Assembly: GCA_026129865.1 (NCBI GenBank)
Contig: JAHCHG010000003.1
Span: 434,001 to 498,000 of the forward strand
DNA length: 64,000 bases
From: Pyrinomonadaceae bacterium
GTDB lineage: Bacteria > Acidobacteriota > Blastocatellia > Pyrinomonadales > Pyrinomonadaceae
Direction: 5' to 3'
Below the pieces are notes generated by a model. The model was not told the DNA's origin, searched no databases, and saw only the letters and a list, made by a program, of their open reading frames with translations. A program made the translations under genes and the position numbers. Positions 1 to 9,229 of the stretch are shown in pieces (the first letter of the stretch is position 1; the number at the start of each line of letters is the position of its first letter).

Positions 1-304
1 GTGTTTGTTTTGATTCGGACCTTATCTTATCAGAACTAAAGTCAAAATTGATACCCTAAACATAACGGCGCCATAATTTGCCATCAGCATAGTCCTTAAG
101 ATTTGAAAAGACTTTACGACCGTGTCGTCGTGATCGTCCGAAATCCGCCTCCAGTCGTTTGTTTGCCGATTAGATTATTCACTATTAGTAAATACGATTA
201 ATTTTACTTTTTCGGGTCAAAAACGAGCAAAAATCGACCGTTCTACAGATTTACATGCGACCTCACCGCCGATAACTACTCGTGTTTTCCTGAAACTCAA
301 CCCA
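1..304. other. Non-coding start of window
   Basis: No convincing gene is seen here. The only open frame overlapping it on the minus strand runs into the secreted-protein gene that ends at 305 and has no family resemblance. No tRNA or clear terminator was found. Confidence 0.5.
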
Positions 305-1132
305 TCACGGACAAAGATCATTAGTCCAGGTGCCGGCTGAAGCCCCGCGGGCGCATTGAAATTGTCTGCCGCCCTGGACGAGTTCCCACGCGTTATCCTT
401 TCGAAGGAATTCGATTCGATACCGTTCTCCTGAAACCGAATCGTCCTCAAAACCGGTCATCGTGAATAGATAAATGCCGGTGTTTCTGCCGCTTCTTTTA
501 TCGGCAAAGACGAAGGTTTCACCCTCGCCCGCTTTGTTTTGTTCTTCGGTGTCCGGAAGATAAAAATTTAATTTTTCAGCGCCGCATTCGGCAAGTGTTT
601 TCCGGCAGATCTTTGTCGCCGCGGCAACCGCGCTTCCGTTTAAGGACATGAATCGGAAATCGTCGGCATTGGCGACATCTCCGCGCTTTGTCAAAGTCTT
701 CGAATTTTCTCCCGTTTCCGGTAAACATTCGGTTTTCCAACCGCCTTTGACGCAGAGATACTGCCTTCCGGCTTGGACAAATCGATGCGTGGTTCCGCGT
801 TTGATGAATGCTAAACGCAGCCGTTCGCCGGCAATGAGCGGATCTTTGATACCGGTAATCGAAAAAAGAAAGATTCCAACGCCGTTCTTAAATTCGAAAA
901 TCTCGGTCGTGTATTTGATACTGTCGGGACCGCCAAATCCCGCTAGATCGAGTGCGACAAGAGCCTTTTCGCCGCAGGTTCGGAGCGGACCGCGGCAATC
1001 TGCGACGGGTTTGTCGATATCGAGTTTTCGAAATGCATTAGGATCTGAGATCTCCGAACGCTTGGTTTGGGCGCAAATATTGGGAGCGCAGATGAACATG
1101 GAGACCAATAGAAAAAGAAAGACCTTGAGCAT
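305..1132 (-). CDS. Secreted protein with duplicated four-cysteine domain
   Basis: A 275-residue protein of unknown function. A signal peptide ends after CAQ at residue 22, so it is probably exported. The mature part is two copies of one domain, about residues 46-136 and 176-274. Each copy begins with C-x6-C (C46/C53 and C176/C183), contains a GIFLFSITG / GIYLFTMTG strand and a GERxRxxF segment, and ends in a GRQ(Y/F)xC motif plus one more Cys (C127/C136 and C260/C274). Four conserved cysteines per copy suggest two disulfides each, which fits a periplasmic or extracellular location. The start is well placed: GGAGG lies just upstream of the ATG. I do not recognise the family. Confidence 0.8.
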   Translation of the reverse strand: MLKVFLFLLVSMFICAPNICAQTKRSEISDPNAFRKLDIDKPVADCRGPLRTCGEKALVALDLAGFGGPDSIKYTTEIFEFKNGVGIFLFSITGIKDPLIAGERLRLAFIKRGTTHRFVQAGRQYLCVKGGWKTECLPETGENSKTLTKRGDVANADDFRFMSLNGSAVAAATKICRKTLAECGAEKLNFYLPDTEEQNKAGEGETFVFADKRSGRNTGIYLFTMTGFEDDSVSGERYRIEFLRKDNAWELVQGGRQFQCARGASAGTWTNDLCP

Positions 1133-1265
1133 ATTTCCTCCGAAGAATTGCTTAAATTTAAGAATGAATTTCTGCGAGCGTTAAGTGTACAACACTTTAA
1201 ATCGCTGATTCAATTACTTTTGCGCGATGCAAAGGTTAATGACCCGAAGAGGAATGGACTTTTGC

Positions 1266-2114
1266 CTAATCTTTTTCACCGAGCGCGACCGCCTTTTGAT
1301 AGGCGGCAAAGACGGCTTTGGACAGCACGGTTCTGAGACCGCCTTTTTCCATTTGATAGATCGCGTCGGCGCTGGTTCCGCCGGGCGAAGTTACCATATT
1401 GCGGAGTTCCGCCGGATGCAGGTGAGATTCCATCGCGAAAAGTACCGATCCGAGCATCATTTCCTGAACAAGCTCTTTCGACATGTCCCGCGAAAATCCC
1501 ATATGAACACCGGCATCCGTCAATGCTTCCATCACCATAAATACAAAGGTCGGTCCGGTCGCGGAAAGGGAAGTCGCCATGTCGATCATGTTCTCGTTTT
1601 CAACAAACAGCTCGCGCCCGAGCGCGCCGAGAAGCAATTTAACCTGTTCGCGTTCGGCGTCCGACACTTTTTCCGTGCACGTCCAAGCCGTAATCCCATG
1701 CCCGATCTGCGAAGGCGTATTCGGCATCGTTCGAACGACGCGCTCGTTATTCAGAGCTTTCGAAATTGTTTCGATCTTCGCACCTGCAACGATCGAAAGA
1801 ATCAACTGATCTTCAGCGACAACATTTTTCAGATCGTTCAAAACACTCTTTATTCTCTGCGGTTTAACGCATAAAACAATAATCGAACCTTCCGCATTTG
1901 CTGCTTTTTCGACCGTTTCAGCATTAGCGGCAAAGACCTCGATCCCATACTTCTGGGAAAGTTCCGATCGCCGCATTGACCGCGGATGGCTCGCCGAGAT
2001 CTGTTGTGCGCTCAATAACCCTTTGCTCAAAAGCCCTGCGATCATCGATTCCGCCATCACACCGGCACCAATGAACGCGATCTGTTTGTTTAAAAGCGTT
2101 GATGATGTACTCAT
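1266..2114 (-). CDS. proC: Pyrroline-5-carboxylate reductase
   Basis: Catalyses the last step of proline synthesis, NAD(P)H-dependent reduction of 1-pyrroline-5-carboxylate, in the cytosol. The 282 residues match the usual family length of about 270. The N-terminus has a Rossmann dinucleotide-binding motif (FIGAGVMAESM, near residue 14). The C-terminal half carries the family signature region TSPGGTSADAIYQME. Other typical segments are VVRTMPNTPSQIG and LSATGPTFVFM. It stands alone on the minus strand, about 130 bp from the gene ending at 1132, so co-transcription with that neighbour is possible but not shown. Confidence 0.95.
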   Translation of the reverse strand: MSTSSTLLNKQIAFIGAGVMAESMIAGLLSKGLLSAQQISASHPRSMRRSELSQKYGIEVFAANAETVEKAANAEGSIIVLCVKPQRIKSVLNDLKNVVAEDQLILSIVAGAKIETISKALNNERVVRTMPNTPSQIGHGITAWTCTEKVSDAEREQVKLLLGALGRELFVENENMIDMATSLSATGPTFVFMVMEALTDAGVHMGFSRDMSKELVQEMMLGSVLFAMESHLHPAELRNMVTSPGGTSADAIYQMEKGGLRTVLSKAVFAAYQKAVALGEKD

Positions 2115-2251
2115 AAATTATTACCGAAAACTTCCAGCTCTGATCTTCGTAAATTAAATCAAATTGTTACATCGAACTTTTATGGAAGCAAAACTTAAAA
2201 GCAAACTGCGCTTTTCACCTGTTAAAGTTACCCGTCTTGAAATTGGCAAAC

Positions 2252-2290
2252 AAAAAAATCGGCACCTGAACAAACAGTAAAGGTGCCGAT
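2252..2290 (-). terminator. Rho-independent terminator
   Basis: Read on the minus strand, a perfect 10-bp stem (ATCGGCACCT with its complement, arms 2258-2267 and 2281-2290) is followed by a run of seven T. It lies directly downstream of the small secreted-protein gene ending at 2315. Confidence 0.8.
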
Positions 2291-2314
2291 ACCATTTTAA
2301 AACCGGTAAACCAG

Positions 2315-2752
2315 TTAGAGTCGGCGAATTCTCTCGCCCAGGATCATCGCGATCCCTTGATCTTTCAACATTGTAACGTCCAGCAGGTCGTATTTTCCTT
2401 CAGGATAATTGCCTCCTCCTCCGGCTCCGTATTGGATCAAGAGTGTGTATCGATATCTCTGTTCGGTTCCGACCTCCCGACGCGGGATACCCTTTTCGTC
2501 AACGTCGATCCATATCTTTATCGGAATCGCCGGCACTCCATGCGGCTGAAAACGCCCGGTGCCGTCATCGCGGATCTCGATTATCGGCTCTCCTTTTTCT
2601 TCATATTTATAAATGCCGAGAATCTCTTTCGGCAATTCTTTACAAACCGTATAATCATCTCCCTGAAGGTTAATAGTTGTTATATCGCATTGAGCCTTAA
2701 CCGCAATTGCCGAAATTGCAACAGCCAGGAAACTTAGCAGTATGTTTTTCAT
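2315..2752 (-). CDS. Small secreted protein of unknown function
   Basis: A 145-residue protein with a signal peptide of about 20 residues (MKNILLSFLAVAISAIAVKA, probable cleavage after VKA). The mature part holds two cysteines near its start (CDITTINL and VCKELP), a charged segment EIRDDGTGRFQPHG, and a glycine run GAGGGG. The pattern suggests a compact beta-rich periplasmic protein, but I recognise no family. It is a single transcription unit with its own terminator at 2252-2290. Confidence 0.7.
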   Translation of the reverse strand: MKNILLSFLAVAISAIAVKAQCDITTINLQGDDYTVCKELPKEILGIYKYEEKGEPIIEIRDDGTGRFQPHGVPAIPIKIWIDVDEKGIPRREVGTEQRYRYTLLIQYGAGGGGNYPEGKYDLLDVTMLKDQGIAMILGERIRRL

Positions 2753-2966
2753 TTTATGGACATTCGTTCCTTTTCAATTTTGATTTTTGGTCTTATTTTT
2801 CGTTCAATTGTAAATGCGAAAATTGCTTAAGACGTTTCAACGTTTAGAATAAAAATTATTCAAGATTCGATGGACAATTGATTTATCTGACCATTTCCCG
2901 GAGTTCATTGTTTTAATGTAGTCCTCATGGGTTATCGTAGTAAAACTTGTTAATTTCAACTAATTT

Positions 2967-4172
2967 ATGACGATCAACGAACAAATCGAATTTTTAAAAA
3001 AAGGGACCGTCGAGCTGATTCGCGAGGACGATCTGCGCAGGAAATTGGAACGGTCGAAAAAGACCGGGAAACCGCTGAGAATAAAGCTCGGAGCTGATCC
3101 GACGGCGCCGGATATTCATTTGGGGCATACGGTTGTGATCCGGAAATTAAAGGCGTTTCAGGAGCTCGGGCATACGGTGATCTTTTTGATCGGTTCTTTT
3201 ACCGGCGCGATCGGCGATCCTTCGGGGAAAAATGCGACGCGTCCGCCGCTTTCGCGTGCGGAGATCGATAAAAACGCCGAAACTTATAAAACTCAGATAT
3301 TTAAGCTGCTTGATCCGGATAAAACCGAGATCCGCTTTAATTCCGAATGGATGGACAAATTTGATGCGGCAGATTTTGTAAAGCTCTGTTCGCATACGAC
3401 GGTTGCGCAGATCCTTGAACGCGACGATTTTCAGAAACGGATGCGGGAGGAAAAACCGATCTCTATGCATGAGCTGCTTTATCCGCTTGTGCAGGGTTAC
3501 GATTCGGTCGCACTCGAAGCCGACGTCGAACTCGGCGGAACCGATCAAACATTCAATCTTCTGGTCGGGCGTTCGCTGCAGAAGGAATACGGGCAGGAAC
3601 CGCAGGTGATCATCACGACGCCGCTTTTGGAAGGGACGGACGGCGTCGATAAAATGTCGAAATCTTTAAATAATTACATCGGAATCGACGAAGATCCGAA
3701 CGAGATGTTCGGCAAAATAATGTCCATTTCGGACGATCTGATGTGGAAATATTTCGAGCTTTTGACCGATCTGACCCCGCAGGATATCAACGGAATGAAA
3801 GCAAGCGGAGAGAATCCGCGAAATTTGAAGGTTCAATTGGCGAAATCTGTCATTTCGGATTTTCACACTGTCGAAGCTGCTAATATTGCCGAGCAAAATT
3901 TTGTAAATCAGTTTTCAAAAGGTCAGATGCCGGATGAAATTGATACTGTTTCGCTAGCGCCCGGTGTGCGTAAGATCGTCGATCTGTTGATCGAAACGAA
4001 CTTGACCGATTCGAAAGGCGAAGCGAAAAGATTGATCCAGCAGGGCGGCGTGAAATTGAACGGAGAAAAAATTCCCGATGCGCAGTTTGAACTTGAGATT
4101 TCCGGCGACGAGATCGTGCTGCAGGTCGGCAAGCGAAAATTTCTGAAGATCAAATCGGAAGCGTCTGTTTGA
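2967..4172 (+). CDS. tyrS: Tyrosyl-tRNA synthetase
   Basis: Charges tRNA-Tyr with tyrosine in the cytosol. This is a class I synthetase of 401 residues. The HIGH-type motif reads HLGH (about residue 51, within [13 protein letters not shown]) and the second signature is KMSKS (about residue 229). An S4-like RNA-binding domain covers roughly residues 335-400 ([20 protein letters not shown]). The HLGH form and the length resemble the TyrZ-type branch. The gene is followed by a REP-like palindrome at 4197-4223 and then an RDD-family gene on the same strand. Confidence 0.95.
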   Translation: MTINEQIEFLKKGTVELIREDDLRRKLERSKKTGKPLRIKLGADPTAPDIHLGHTVVIRKLKAFQELGHTVIFLIGSFTGAIGDPSGKNATRPPLSRAEIDKNAETYKTQIFKLLDPDKTEIRFNSEWMDKFDAADFVKLCSHTTVAQILERDDFQKRMREEKPISMHELLYPLVQGYDSVALEADVELGGTDQTFNLLVGRSLQKEYGQEPQVIITTPLLEGTDGVDKMSKSLNNYIGIDEDPNEMFGKIMSISDDLMWKYFELLTDLTPQDINGMKASGENPRNLKVQLAKSVISDFHTVEAANIAEQNFVNQFSKGQMPDEIDTVSLAPGVRKIVDLLIETNLTDSKGEAKRLIQQGGVKLNGEKIPDAQFELEISGDEIVLQVGKRKFLKIKSEASV

Positions 4173-4196
4173 TTTGAAGTTAAGAATGCGAAAGTT

Positions 4197-4223
4197 GTCG
4201 GAACCGCCTGCGTAAGCGGGCGG
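4197..4223 (+). repeat. REP-like palindrome (family A)
   Basis: A short GC-rich inverted repeat: GTCGGAACCGCC, then TGCGTAAGC, then GGGCGG, giving a stem around a GTAA loop. Related copies lie at 13194-13222, 22043-22072, 22123-22171 and 33055-33083. Here it sits in the non-coding gap downstream of tyrS. Confidence 0.65.
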
Positions 4224-4372
4224 CTGAGAGGCGAGCAGCGGTAGGCAATATTGTCGGCACGACTCGCCGCGGCTAAGATTTTTGGCAGCCGGACCAAACA
4301 GCTGAAGTCTGATTTTTGAGATTTCAACTGGCAGCTGACAGAGGAGTCGACGCAGGATATATATAAGCGTTA

Positions 4373-5212
4373 ATGAGCGAAGCGATCATCGAAACTGAAG
4401 AGATCCTGATAATTGAAACGCCGGAGCGCGTGCAGTTGGCGTTTTCGCTTGCGTCCATCGGAAATCGTTTTCTGGCGGTTGCGATCGATCATGCGATCCA
4501 ATACGTCATAATGATCATCGTTACCGTTGTTTTCATCTCGTCAACGAGCGGATTTTCTGCGCTTGTCGAGTTTGGCGGAAACGAATTTTCTAAATGGACG
4601 ATCGCAGTTCTAATCCTTTTGATCTTTCTTATCTTTACCGGTTATTTCGTGTTTTTCGAATGGCTTTGGAACGGGCAAACTCCGGGAAAACGCTTGATGA
4701 AACTGCGTGTTTTGCGCGAAGACGGTCGCCCGATCACGTTTTGGGAAGCGCTCGCACGCAATCTTCTGCGGCTTTTTGACGCGGTTCCGGGTGTCGTTAT
4801 TCCAGTTTATTCGCTCGGATTGATCTCGATCTTTATGAGCAATCGCGACCAGCGGATCGGCGATCTTTTCGCCGGTACGGTCGTTGTCCGCGAACGGACC
4901 GATGAAGCGCCGACATTTAAGGAAACTTTTTCAAATCCGGTCAGCGATGCAGCTTTTCGCCGTGTTAATCAACCAGTCGATTTTCAGGCGAATATAGCCG
5001 AAATTACGCAATATGAGATAGAAGTTGCCGAAAATTTTCTGCGCCGCCGCTGGGATCTAACGGAAAAACAAAGACTCTGGATGGCTTGGCGCGTCGCGCT
5101 TCCGATGATGTACAAACTCAAACCCGTTTTCGAAATGGAAGGATTTACGTACGAGGGATTTTTGGAAGAACTTGTTCATCGTTATTACGCACGCCAACGA
5201 CTGATCCAATAA
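4373..5212 (+). CDS. RDD family membrane protein
   Basis: A 279-residue integral membrane protein. Residues 1-180 form an RDD domain: hydrophobic helices near residues 38-62, 75-100 and 135-155, the family's characteristic Arg and Asp residues (GNRFLAVAIDHAIQ at the start, RNLLRLFDAVPG, and RDQRIGDLFAGTVVVRER at the end) and the GQTPGKRLMKLRV segment. The C-terminal 95 residues are soluble and charged, rich in Trp, Arg and Glu (RRRWDLTEKQRLWMAWR). Family roles are poorly defined; transport is often suggested. It follows tyrS after about 200 bp and probably has its own promoter. Confidence 0.85.
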   Translation: MSEAIIETEEILIIETPERVQLAFSLASIGNRFLAVAIDHAIQYVIMIIVTVVFISSTSGFSALVEFGGNEFSKWTIAVLILLIFLIFTGYFVFFEWLWNGQTPGKRLMKLRVLREDGRPITFWEALARNLLRLFDAVPGVVIPVYSLGLISIFMSNRDQRIGDLFAGTVVVRERTDEAPTFKETFSNPVSDAAFRRVNQPVDFQANIAEITQYEIEVAENFLRRRWDLTEKQRLWMAWRVALPMMYKLKPVFEMEGFTYEGFLEELVHRYYARQRLIQ

Positions 5213-5242
5213 AAAAAGCGGCGGGCTTTTCAACCCGCCGCT
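5211..5242 (-). terminator. Rho-independent terminator between convergent genes
   Basis: A perfect 9-bp stem AGCGGCGGG/CCCGCCGCT (5217-5225 and 5234-5242). Read on the minus strand it is followed by seven T, so it terminates the S41 peptidase gene ending at 5266. It begins at the last codon of the RDD gene and may also slow plus-strand transcription. Confidence 0.85.
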
Positions 5243-5265
5243 GCCTGTGAACTTATTGCAAAGGT

Positions 5266-6603
5266 CTACTTTGCGAAATCGAAAAACACCCCGTCATTTC
5301 GCCATTGAAAGTCCCAGAAACCGCCAGCCTGCTTAGCTGAGATCGGCGCGCCAAGAATTTCAGTCGCACGCGCCAGAACCGGATCGAGTCCGTCGGCAAT
5401 GTCTTTTCCAGTCAGAATGATCGTTTCATCCGGAGTGACGCCGATATGCTCGAGCGATTTTCCATCCGACATGATCACATCCGCATGGGTGATGCTCGCG
5501 CCATAAAAGATAGAACTGTCGTTACCGGAATCTCCGCTCCATGTCCGGCTTTGAAGAACCGCACCTGCGGACGTCTCACCGATCACCGTTCCGCGTTTTT
5601 CAAGCTGCACGAGGCGGGCAAAGATCTCGGAAGCCGAACCCGATCTTCCATCGATCAAAACAACGAGTTTGCCTGTGAATGCAGAATCACCCTTTGTCTT
5701 ACTCTCCATCGGATCCAGCGGTTTCCGACCCTTCAGATCCGCGATCTTAATATCTTTGTCAAACACATAGCTGACAAGGCGTTCCATAGTGTCAACGAAA
5801 CCGCCGCCATTTCCACGAAGATCCAAGACCAGCTTGTTTTTACCCTTCAGCTTGCTCGTCAAACTGTCGACCTGACCTTTATCGAAAAGGAAAGTAGGCA
5901 TTTTCCAAATGACCATGTCACCCAAGGTTACAAACAGATGCTTATCGGAATCTACATTGGACGTCGGGTCGGAAATTCTGAAAATATTTTCAGGAGTTAG
6001 CGAGTTTGGTCGCTGTTTAATTTTCGCGTCGATCTTCAACTTTCGAGGCGTCGTCTCGCCCGGACTCAGAACGTCGAGTGTTAAATTAGACCGCTTACTC
6101 AACGTATTGTAAAAGTAATTGACCTTCCACATTTCTTTTTTAACCGGTCTAAAACCCTCGATCGAAAGGATCTGGTCGCCAACCTTTAGTCCCTTGGCTT
6201 CCGCATCGCTTTTCGGCTGAACGGTCACAACGTAAAGTCCGTCGCCGTTCATCTGCGCTCGATAACCATATTCAACATCGACGTTGGTCATCGGCGGAAT
6301 AAAATATAGGTGCGAATCATTAAAATCAAGAAGTACCTGGGCGATAACGCTAAACCCTTCTCCGACAGTTTTGATGTTTTTCAACTTTTCTTCCGCCGCT
6401 GAGAAACGCGCGTCGAGATCGATTCCGTGATACTTCTCGTCGTAATACTCTTTTTGAATTTGTTTCTTTAAAGATTTCAGCATCACTTTCATGCGGTCGC
6501 GGTCAACTCCTGTAACTTGAGCATTGGAAACTTGAGACGCTGAAAGAATTAAAAAACCGATAAAAAGAGAAGTAAAGGCGTATTTGGTTAGAAACTTGAT
6601 CAT
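5266..6603 (-). CDS. S41 family peptidase with PDZ-like domain
   Basis: A probable exported serine peptidase of 445 residues. I chose the ATG at 6603 rather than one at 6627 because GGAG lies 8 bases upstream and a clean signal peptide follows (MIKFLTKYAFTSLFIGFLIL, cleavage after SNA). A PDZ-like region (GLYVVTVQPKSDAEAKGLKVGD) is followed by the S41 catalytic region with the nucleophile in GRSGSASEIFARLV and then GETSAGAVLQSRTW. The Lys of the C-terminal-processing dyad (TFGKG in Ctp/Tsp) is absent here. The GETSAG form is closer to the S41B/IRBP-like branch. The substrate is unknown. Confidence 0.85.
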   Translation of the reverse strand: MIKFLTKYAFTSLFIGFLILSASQVSNAQVTGVDRDRMKVMLKSLKKQIQKEYYDEKYHGIDLDARFSAAEEKLKNIKTVGEGFSVIAQVLLDFNDSHLYFIPPMTNVDVEYGYRAQMNGDGLYVVTVQPKSDAEAKGLKVGDQILSIEGFRPVKKEMWKVNYFYNTLSKRSNLTLDVLSPGETTPRKLKIDAKIKQRPNSLTPENIFRISDPTSNVDSDKHLFVTLGDMVIWKMPTFLFDKGQVDSLTSKLKGKNKLVLDLRGNGGGFVDTMERLVSYVFDKDIKIADLKGRKPLDPMESKTKGDSAFTGKLVVLIDGRSGSASEIFARLVQLEKRGTVIGETSAGAVLQSRTWSGDSGNDSSIFYGASITHADVIMSDGKSLEHIGVTPDETIILTGKDIADGLDPVLARATEILGAPISAKQAGGFWDFQWRNDGVFFDFAK

Positions 6604-6770
6604 TGTAAACTCCTGCAAATGATACAAAATTAAGGGGAATGTAAATTTTTTGATTTATTTTGAAGAGCCGGAAAATTAATTCGGCTTGTAAAAAATTATG
6701 AATTTTGCGGCTCAAAGTCAAATATGCTATCTTGCCGTTTGATTTCAAAAATCACTTTCCGGTTGGATTA

Positions 6771-7733
6771 ATGCAGAAAAAAAATATCCTTGTAACGGGC
6801 GGCGCCGGATTTATCGGTTCTCACCTTGTTCGAAAACTACTTTCCGAAGGCGTCTGGCGTGTTTCCGTAATCGATAATTTCAACGATTTTTACTCGCCCC
6901 AGATCAAGCGTAAAAATATAGAACAATTTGCCGGAAGTCCGGATCTTTCGGTTATCGAAGCCGATATCCGCGACACCGCAGCGCTGCGAGACACATTTTC
7001 AAAAGTTTCGCCGGAGGTGATAGTTCATCTGGCGGCGATGGCGGGCGTTCGCCCTTCGCTTAAAGATCCTAAACTTTATACCGAGGTAAATGTCGACGGC
7101 ACCGTAAATCTCTTACATCTGGCGCGCGAATTTGAGGTCAGGCAGTTTATTTTCGGTTCTTCATCGAGCGTTTACGGAGAAAATGCCAAGGTTCCGTTCT
7201 CGGAAGAAGATAACGTTCGAAACCCGATCTCGCCGTACGCGGCGACAAAAGCGGCAGGCGAACTTCTGTGTCATACATTTTCGCATCTTTACGATATTCG
7301 AACCGTATGTCTAAGATTTTTCACCGTTTACGGCGCCGCGCAGCGACCCGATCTTGCCATTCATAAATTTTCAAAACTGATCACGGAAGGAAGACCGATC
7401 CCGGTTTTCGGCGACGGCACAACGCGCCGCGATTACACTTATGTCGATGATATTCTACAAGGCGTACGCGCCGCGATCGATTTTGAAGGATCAAAGTACG
7501 AGATATTTAATCTGGGAGAATCGCAGACCGTTGAACTAAACGAGCTGATAAAACTGCTGGAAGAAAATCTAGGGAAAAAAGCCGTAATCGACCGCCAGCC
7601 GATGCAGCCGGGCGATGTTCCGCAAACTTTTGCCGATATTTCAAAAGCGAAAGATCTGCTCGGTTATTCGCCGAAAACCAAGATATCTGAGGGAATTCCG
7701 AAATTTACCGATTGGTTTAAGTCGCAAATGTAA
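6771..7733 (+). CDS. NAD-dependent nucleotide-sugar epimerase (UDP-glucuronate 4-epimerase-like)
   Basis: An extended short-chain dehydrogenase acting on a nucleotide sugar for cell-envelope polysaccharide. The cofactor motif [15 protein letters not shown] lies at the extreme N-terminus, which supports the ATG at 6771 over one at 6705 (320 residues). The catalytic YxxxK is in [13 protein letters not shown]. The segments [13 protein letters not shown] and [15 protein letters not shown] are typical of UDP-glucuronate epimerases. The exact substrate cannot be fixed from sequence. The gene is divergent from the S41 peptidase, with about 170 bp between starts. Confidence 0.85.
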   Translation: MQKKNILVTGGAGFIGSHLVRKLLSEGVWRVSVIDNFNDFYSPQIKRKNIEQFAGSPDLSVIEADIRDTAALRDTFSKVSPEVIVHLAAMAGVRPSLKDPKLYTEVNVDGTVNLLHLAREFEVRQFIFGSSSSVYGENAKVPFSEEDNVRNPISPYAATKAAGELLCHTFSHLYDIRTVCLRFFTVYGAAQRPDLAIHKFSKLITEGRPIPVFGDGTTRRDYTYVDDILQGVRAAIDFEGSKYEIFNLGESQTVELNELIKLLEENLGKKAVIDRQPMQPGDVPQTFADISKAKDLLGYSPKTKISEGIPKFTDWFKSQM

Positions 7734-7759
7734 ACCGGCTTGCTTCACCTCGAACTGTC

Positions 7760-9115
7760 CTATCTAGCAGGTTTAGGGAAAACTACAGGACTCTTGTTTC
7801 CCGCCTTATCGACTGCGCGAACGCCGAAGAAAAAGTTGTCTTTCGACATATCTTTCATCGTGTATTTTGTTACGTTGCCAACGTTTACGGCATTCGTCCA
7901 AAGCGGCTCTGTCGTTTTTCGCCAAACGATCTCGTAACCGGCGAGATCGGCGTCCGGGTTCGCGGTCCATTTTAGATCGGTATCATTTGTCAGCCTGGTC
8001 GTATCGATCCCGACGTTTTTCGGCTTTGCCGGAGCAAGCGCCAGCGAAGCGAGGCTTGCCACGTTAACCTTCGCTACGTTAGCAATGTAACCAAAATCAA
8101 CGAACTCGATAGTATCGCCATAAAAAACGCCGTTTTCCGTTCGAACCGTTTGGTGCTGATGCGTGTAATCTTCGTGCGGTTCGGTAAAACGAACTGCCGG
8201 AAAACCTCTTTCCAAAAACGGAATGTGATCGCCTCCCCTAAGATAGCGGTCGCGGCGGTAAATTATTTGCACACTGAATTTCGGTGAATAGATCTTTGCG
8301 GCTTCGTCAATAAACCGGGCAAGCTGCCGAGCCGGCGAATCGTTCTCGCCGCCGACGCTTCTTCGAAGATTCGCTTCCGCTTCGGATTCATTTGACGGAA
8401 CGCCTTCGGCAAAAACGCGCACCGAATTTCTATCCGCTTTATTCTTATACGAGAGAACTCCGCCGATAATGTCATTCGTGAACATCGCTTCGATATTCAT
8501 TCCTCTCTGCTTTGCCTGTTCTGCAAAATACGCGGCGCCGAGCAAGCCCTGTTCTTCGCCTGCGACGGTCATAAATATTATAGTCGCGTCATATTTCTGT
8601 TTTGACAAAACGCGCGCCATCTCGATTACAGCGGCAGTTCCCGATGCGTCGTCGTTGGCGCCCGGCGCATCGCAGTCAGCGTCGGTCGGCGACGAACACA
8701 TCGAATCGTAATGACCGGAAACGACGTAAACTCTGTCCGGGTCAGTGTTTCCTTTTAATGTTGCGACGACATTGGTCAAATTTGTCGGTTCCGGAATTCG
8801 CCGTCCTTTTTCCTGCAAAAACGTCTGTTTTTCAACATTTAGACAGCCGCCGCAATCGTTCGATATCTTTTCAAATTCCGAAAAGATCCAGTTTGCCGCC
8901 GCTCCGATGCCGCGATTCGGATCATCCTGTGCCGAAAGCGTGTTTCGAGTTCCAAATGAGACGAGTTTCTTTATGTATTCGCCGATCTTATCCGCGGAAA
9001 CCTGTTTTACCGGCGTTTGAATTGCCGGATTCGGCTTCGGTTTTACTGATTTTTGGGCGGCGACCGCGGTTGAAAACAGGACGATCGACAGGAAAATAGA
9101 TAGTGTTTTGCTCAT
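7760..9115 (-). CDS. Secreted M28 family zinc aminopeptidase with C-terminal FN3 domain
   Basis: A 451-residue exported metallopeptidase. Start chosen at 9115, where a signal peptide begins (MSKTLSIFLSIVLFSTAVAA). M28 zinc ligands are visible: His and Asp in VVSGHYDS, Asp in GANDDASGTAA, the Glu pair in AGEEQGLLGA, Asp in FTNDIIGG, and His in FTEPHEDYTHQHQ. The last 100 residues look like one fibronectin type III domain (DLKWTANPDADLAGYEIVW ... VRAVDKAGNKSP). Family members remove N-terminal residues from peptides outside the cytoplasm. It lies downstream of the anti-sigma gene on the same strand, 115 bp away. Confidence 0.9.
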   Translation of the reverse strand: MSKTLSIFLSIVLFSTAVAAQKSVKPKPNPAIQTPVKQVSADKIGEYIKKLVSFGTRNTLSAQDDPNRGIGAAANWIFSEFEKISNDCGGCLNVEKQTFLQEKGRRIPEPTNLTNVVATLKGNTDPDRVYVVSGHYDSMCSSPTDADCDAPGANDDASGTAAVIEMARVLSKQKYDATIIFMTVAGEEQGLLGAAYFAEQAKQRGMNIEAMFTNDIIGGVLSYKNKADRNSVRVFAEGVPSNESEAEANLRRSVGGENDSPARQLARFIDEAAKIYSPKFSVQIIYRRDRYLRGGDHIPFLERGFPAVRFTEPHEDYTHQHQTVRTENGVFYGDTIEFVDFGYIANVAKVNVASLASLALAPAKPKNVGIDTTRLTNDTDLKWTANPDADLAGYEIVWRKTTEPLWTNAVNVGNVTKYTMKDMSKDNFFFGVRAVDKAGNKSPVVFPKPAR

Positions 9116-9229
9116 TTTTTGATCTCGGAAAAATTTAGGGTTTTTGAACGAAAATTCGAATTTACGCAATTATATACGAAAATTCTCGCAGAGCATCTTT
9201 TCCGCGGCTGGATGCGCGGAAAATATTTT

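Noticed and set aside
648-1184. Long plus-strand open frame opposite the four-cysteine secreted protein
   Set aside because: It is the reverse-strand shadow of a gene with signal peptide and ribosome-binding site and shows no family pattern.
5446-6000. 184-codon plus-strand frame opposite the S41 peptidase
   Set aside because: Shadow of the peptidase coding sequence; composition is unlike a protein domain and there is no ribosome-binding site.
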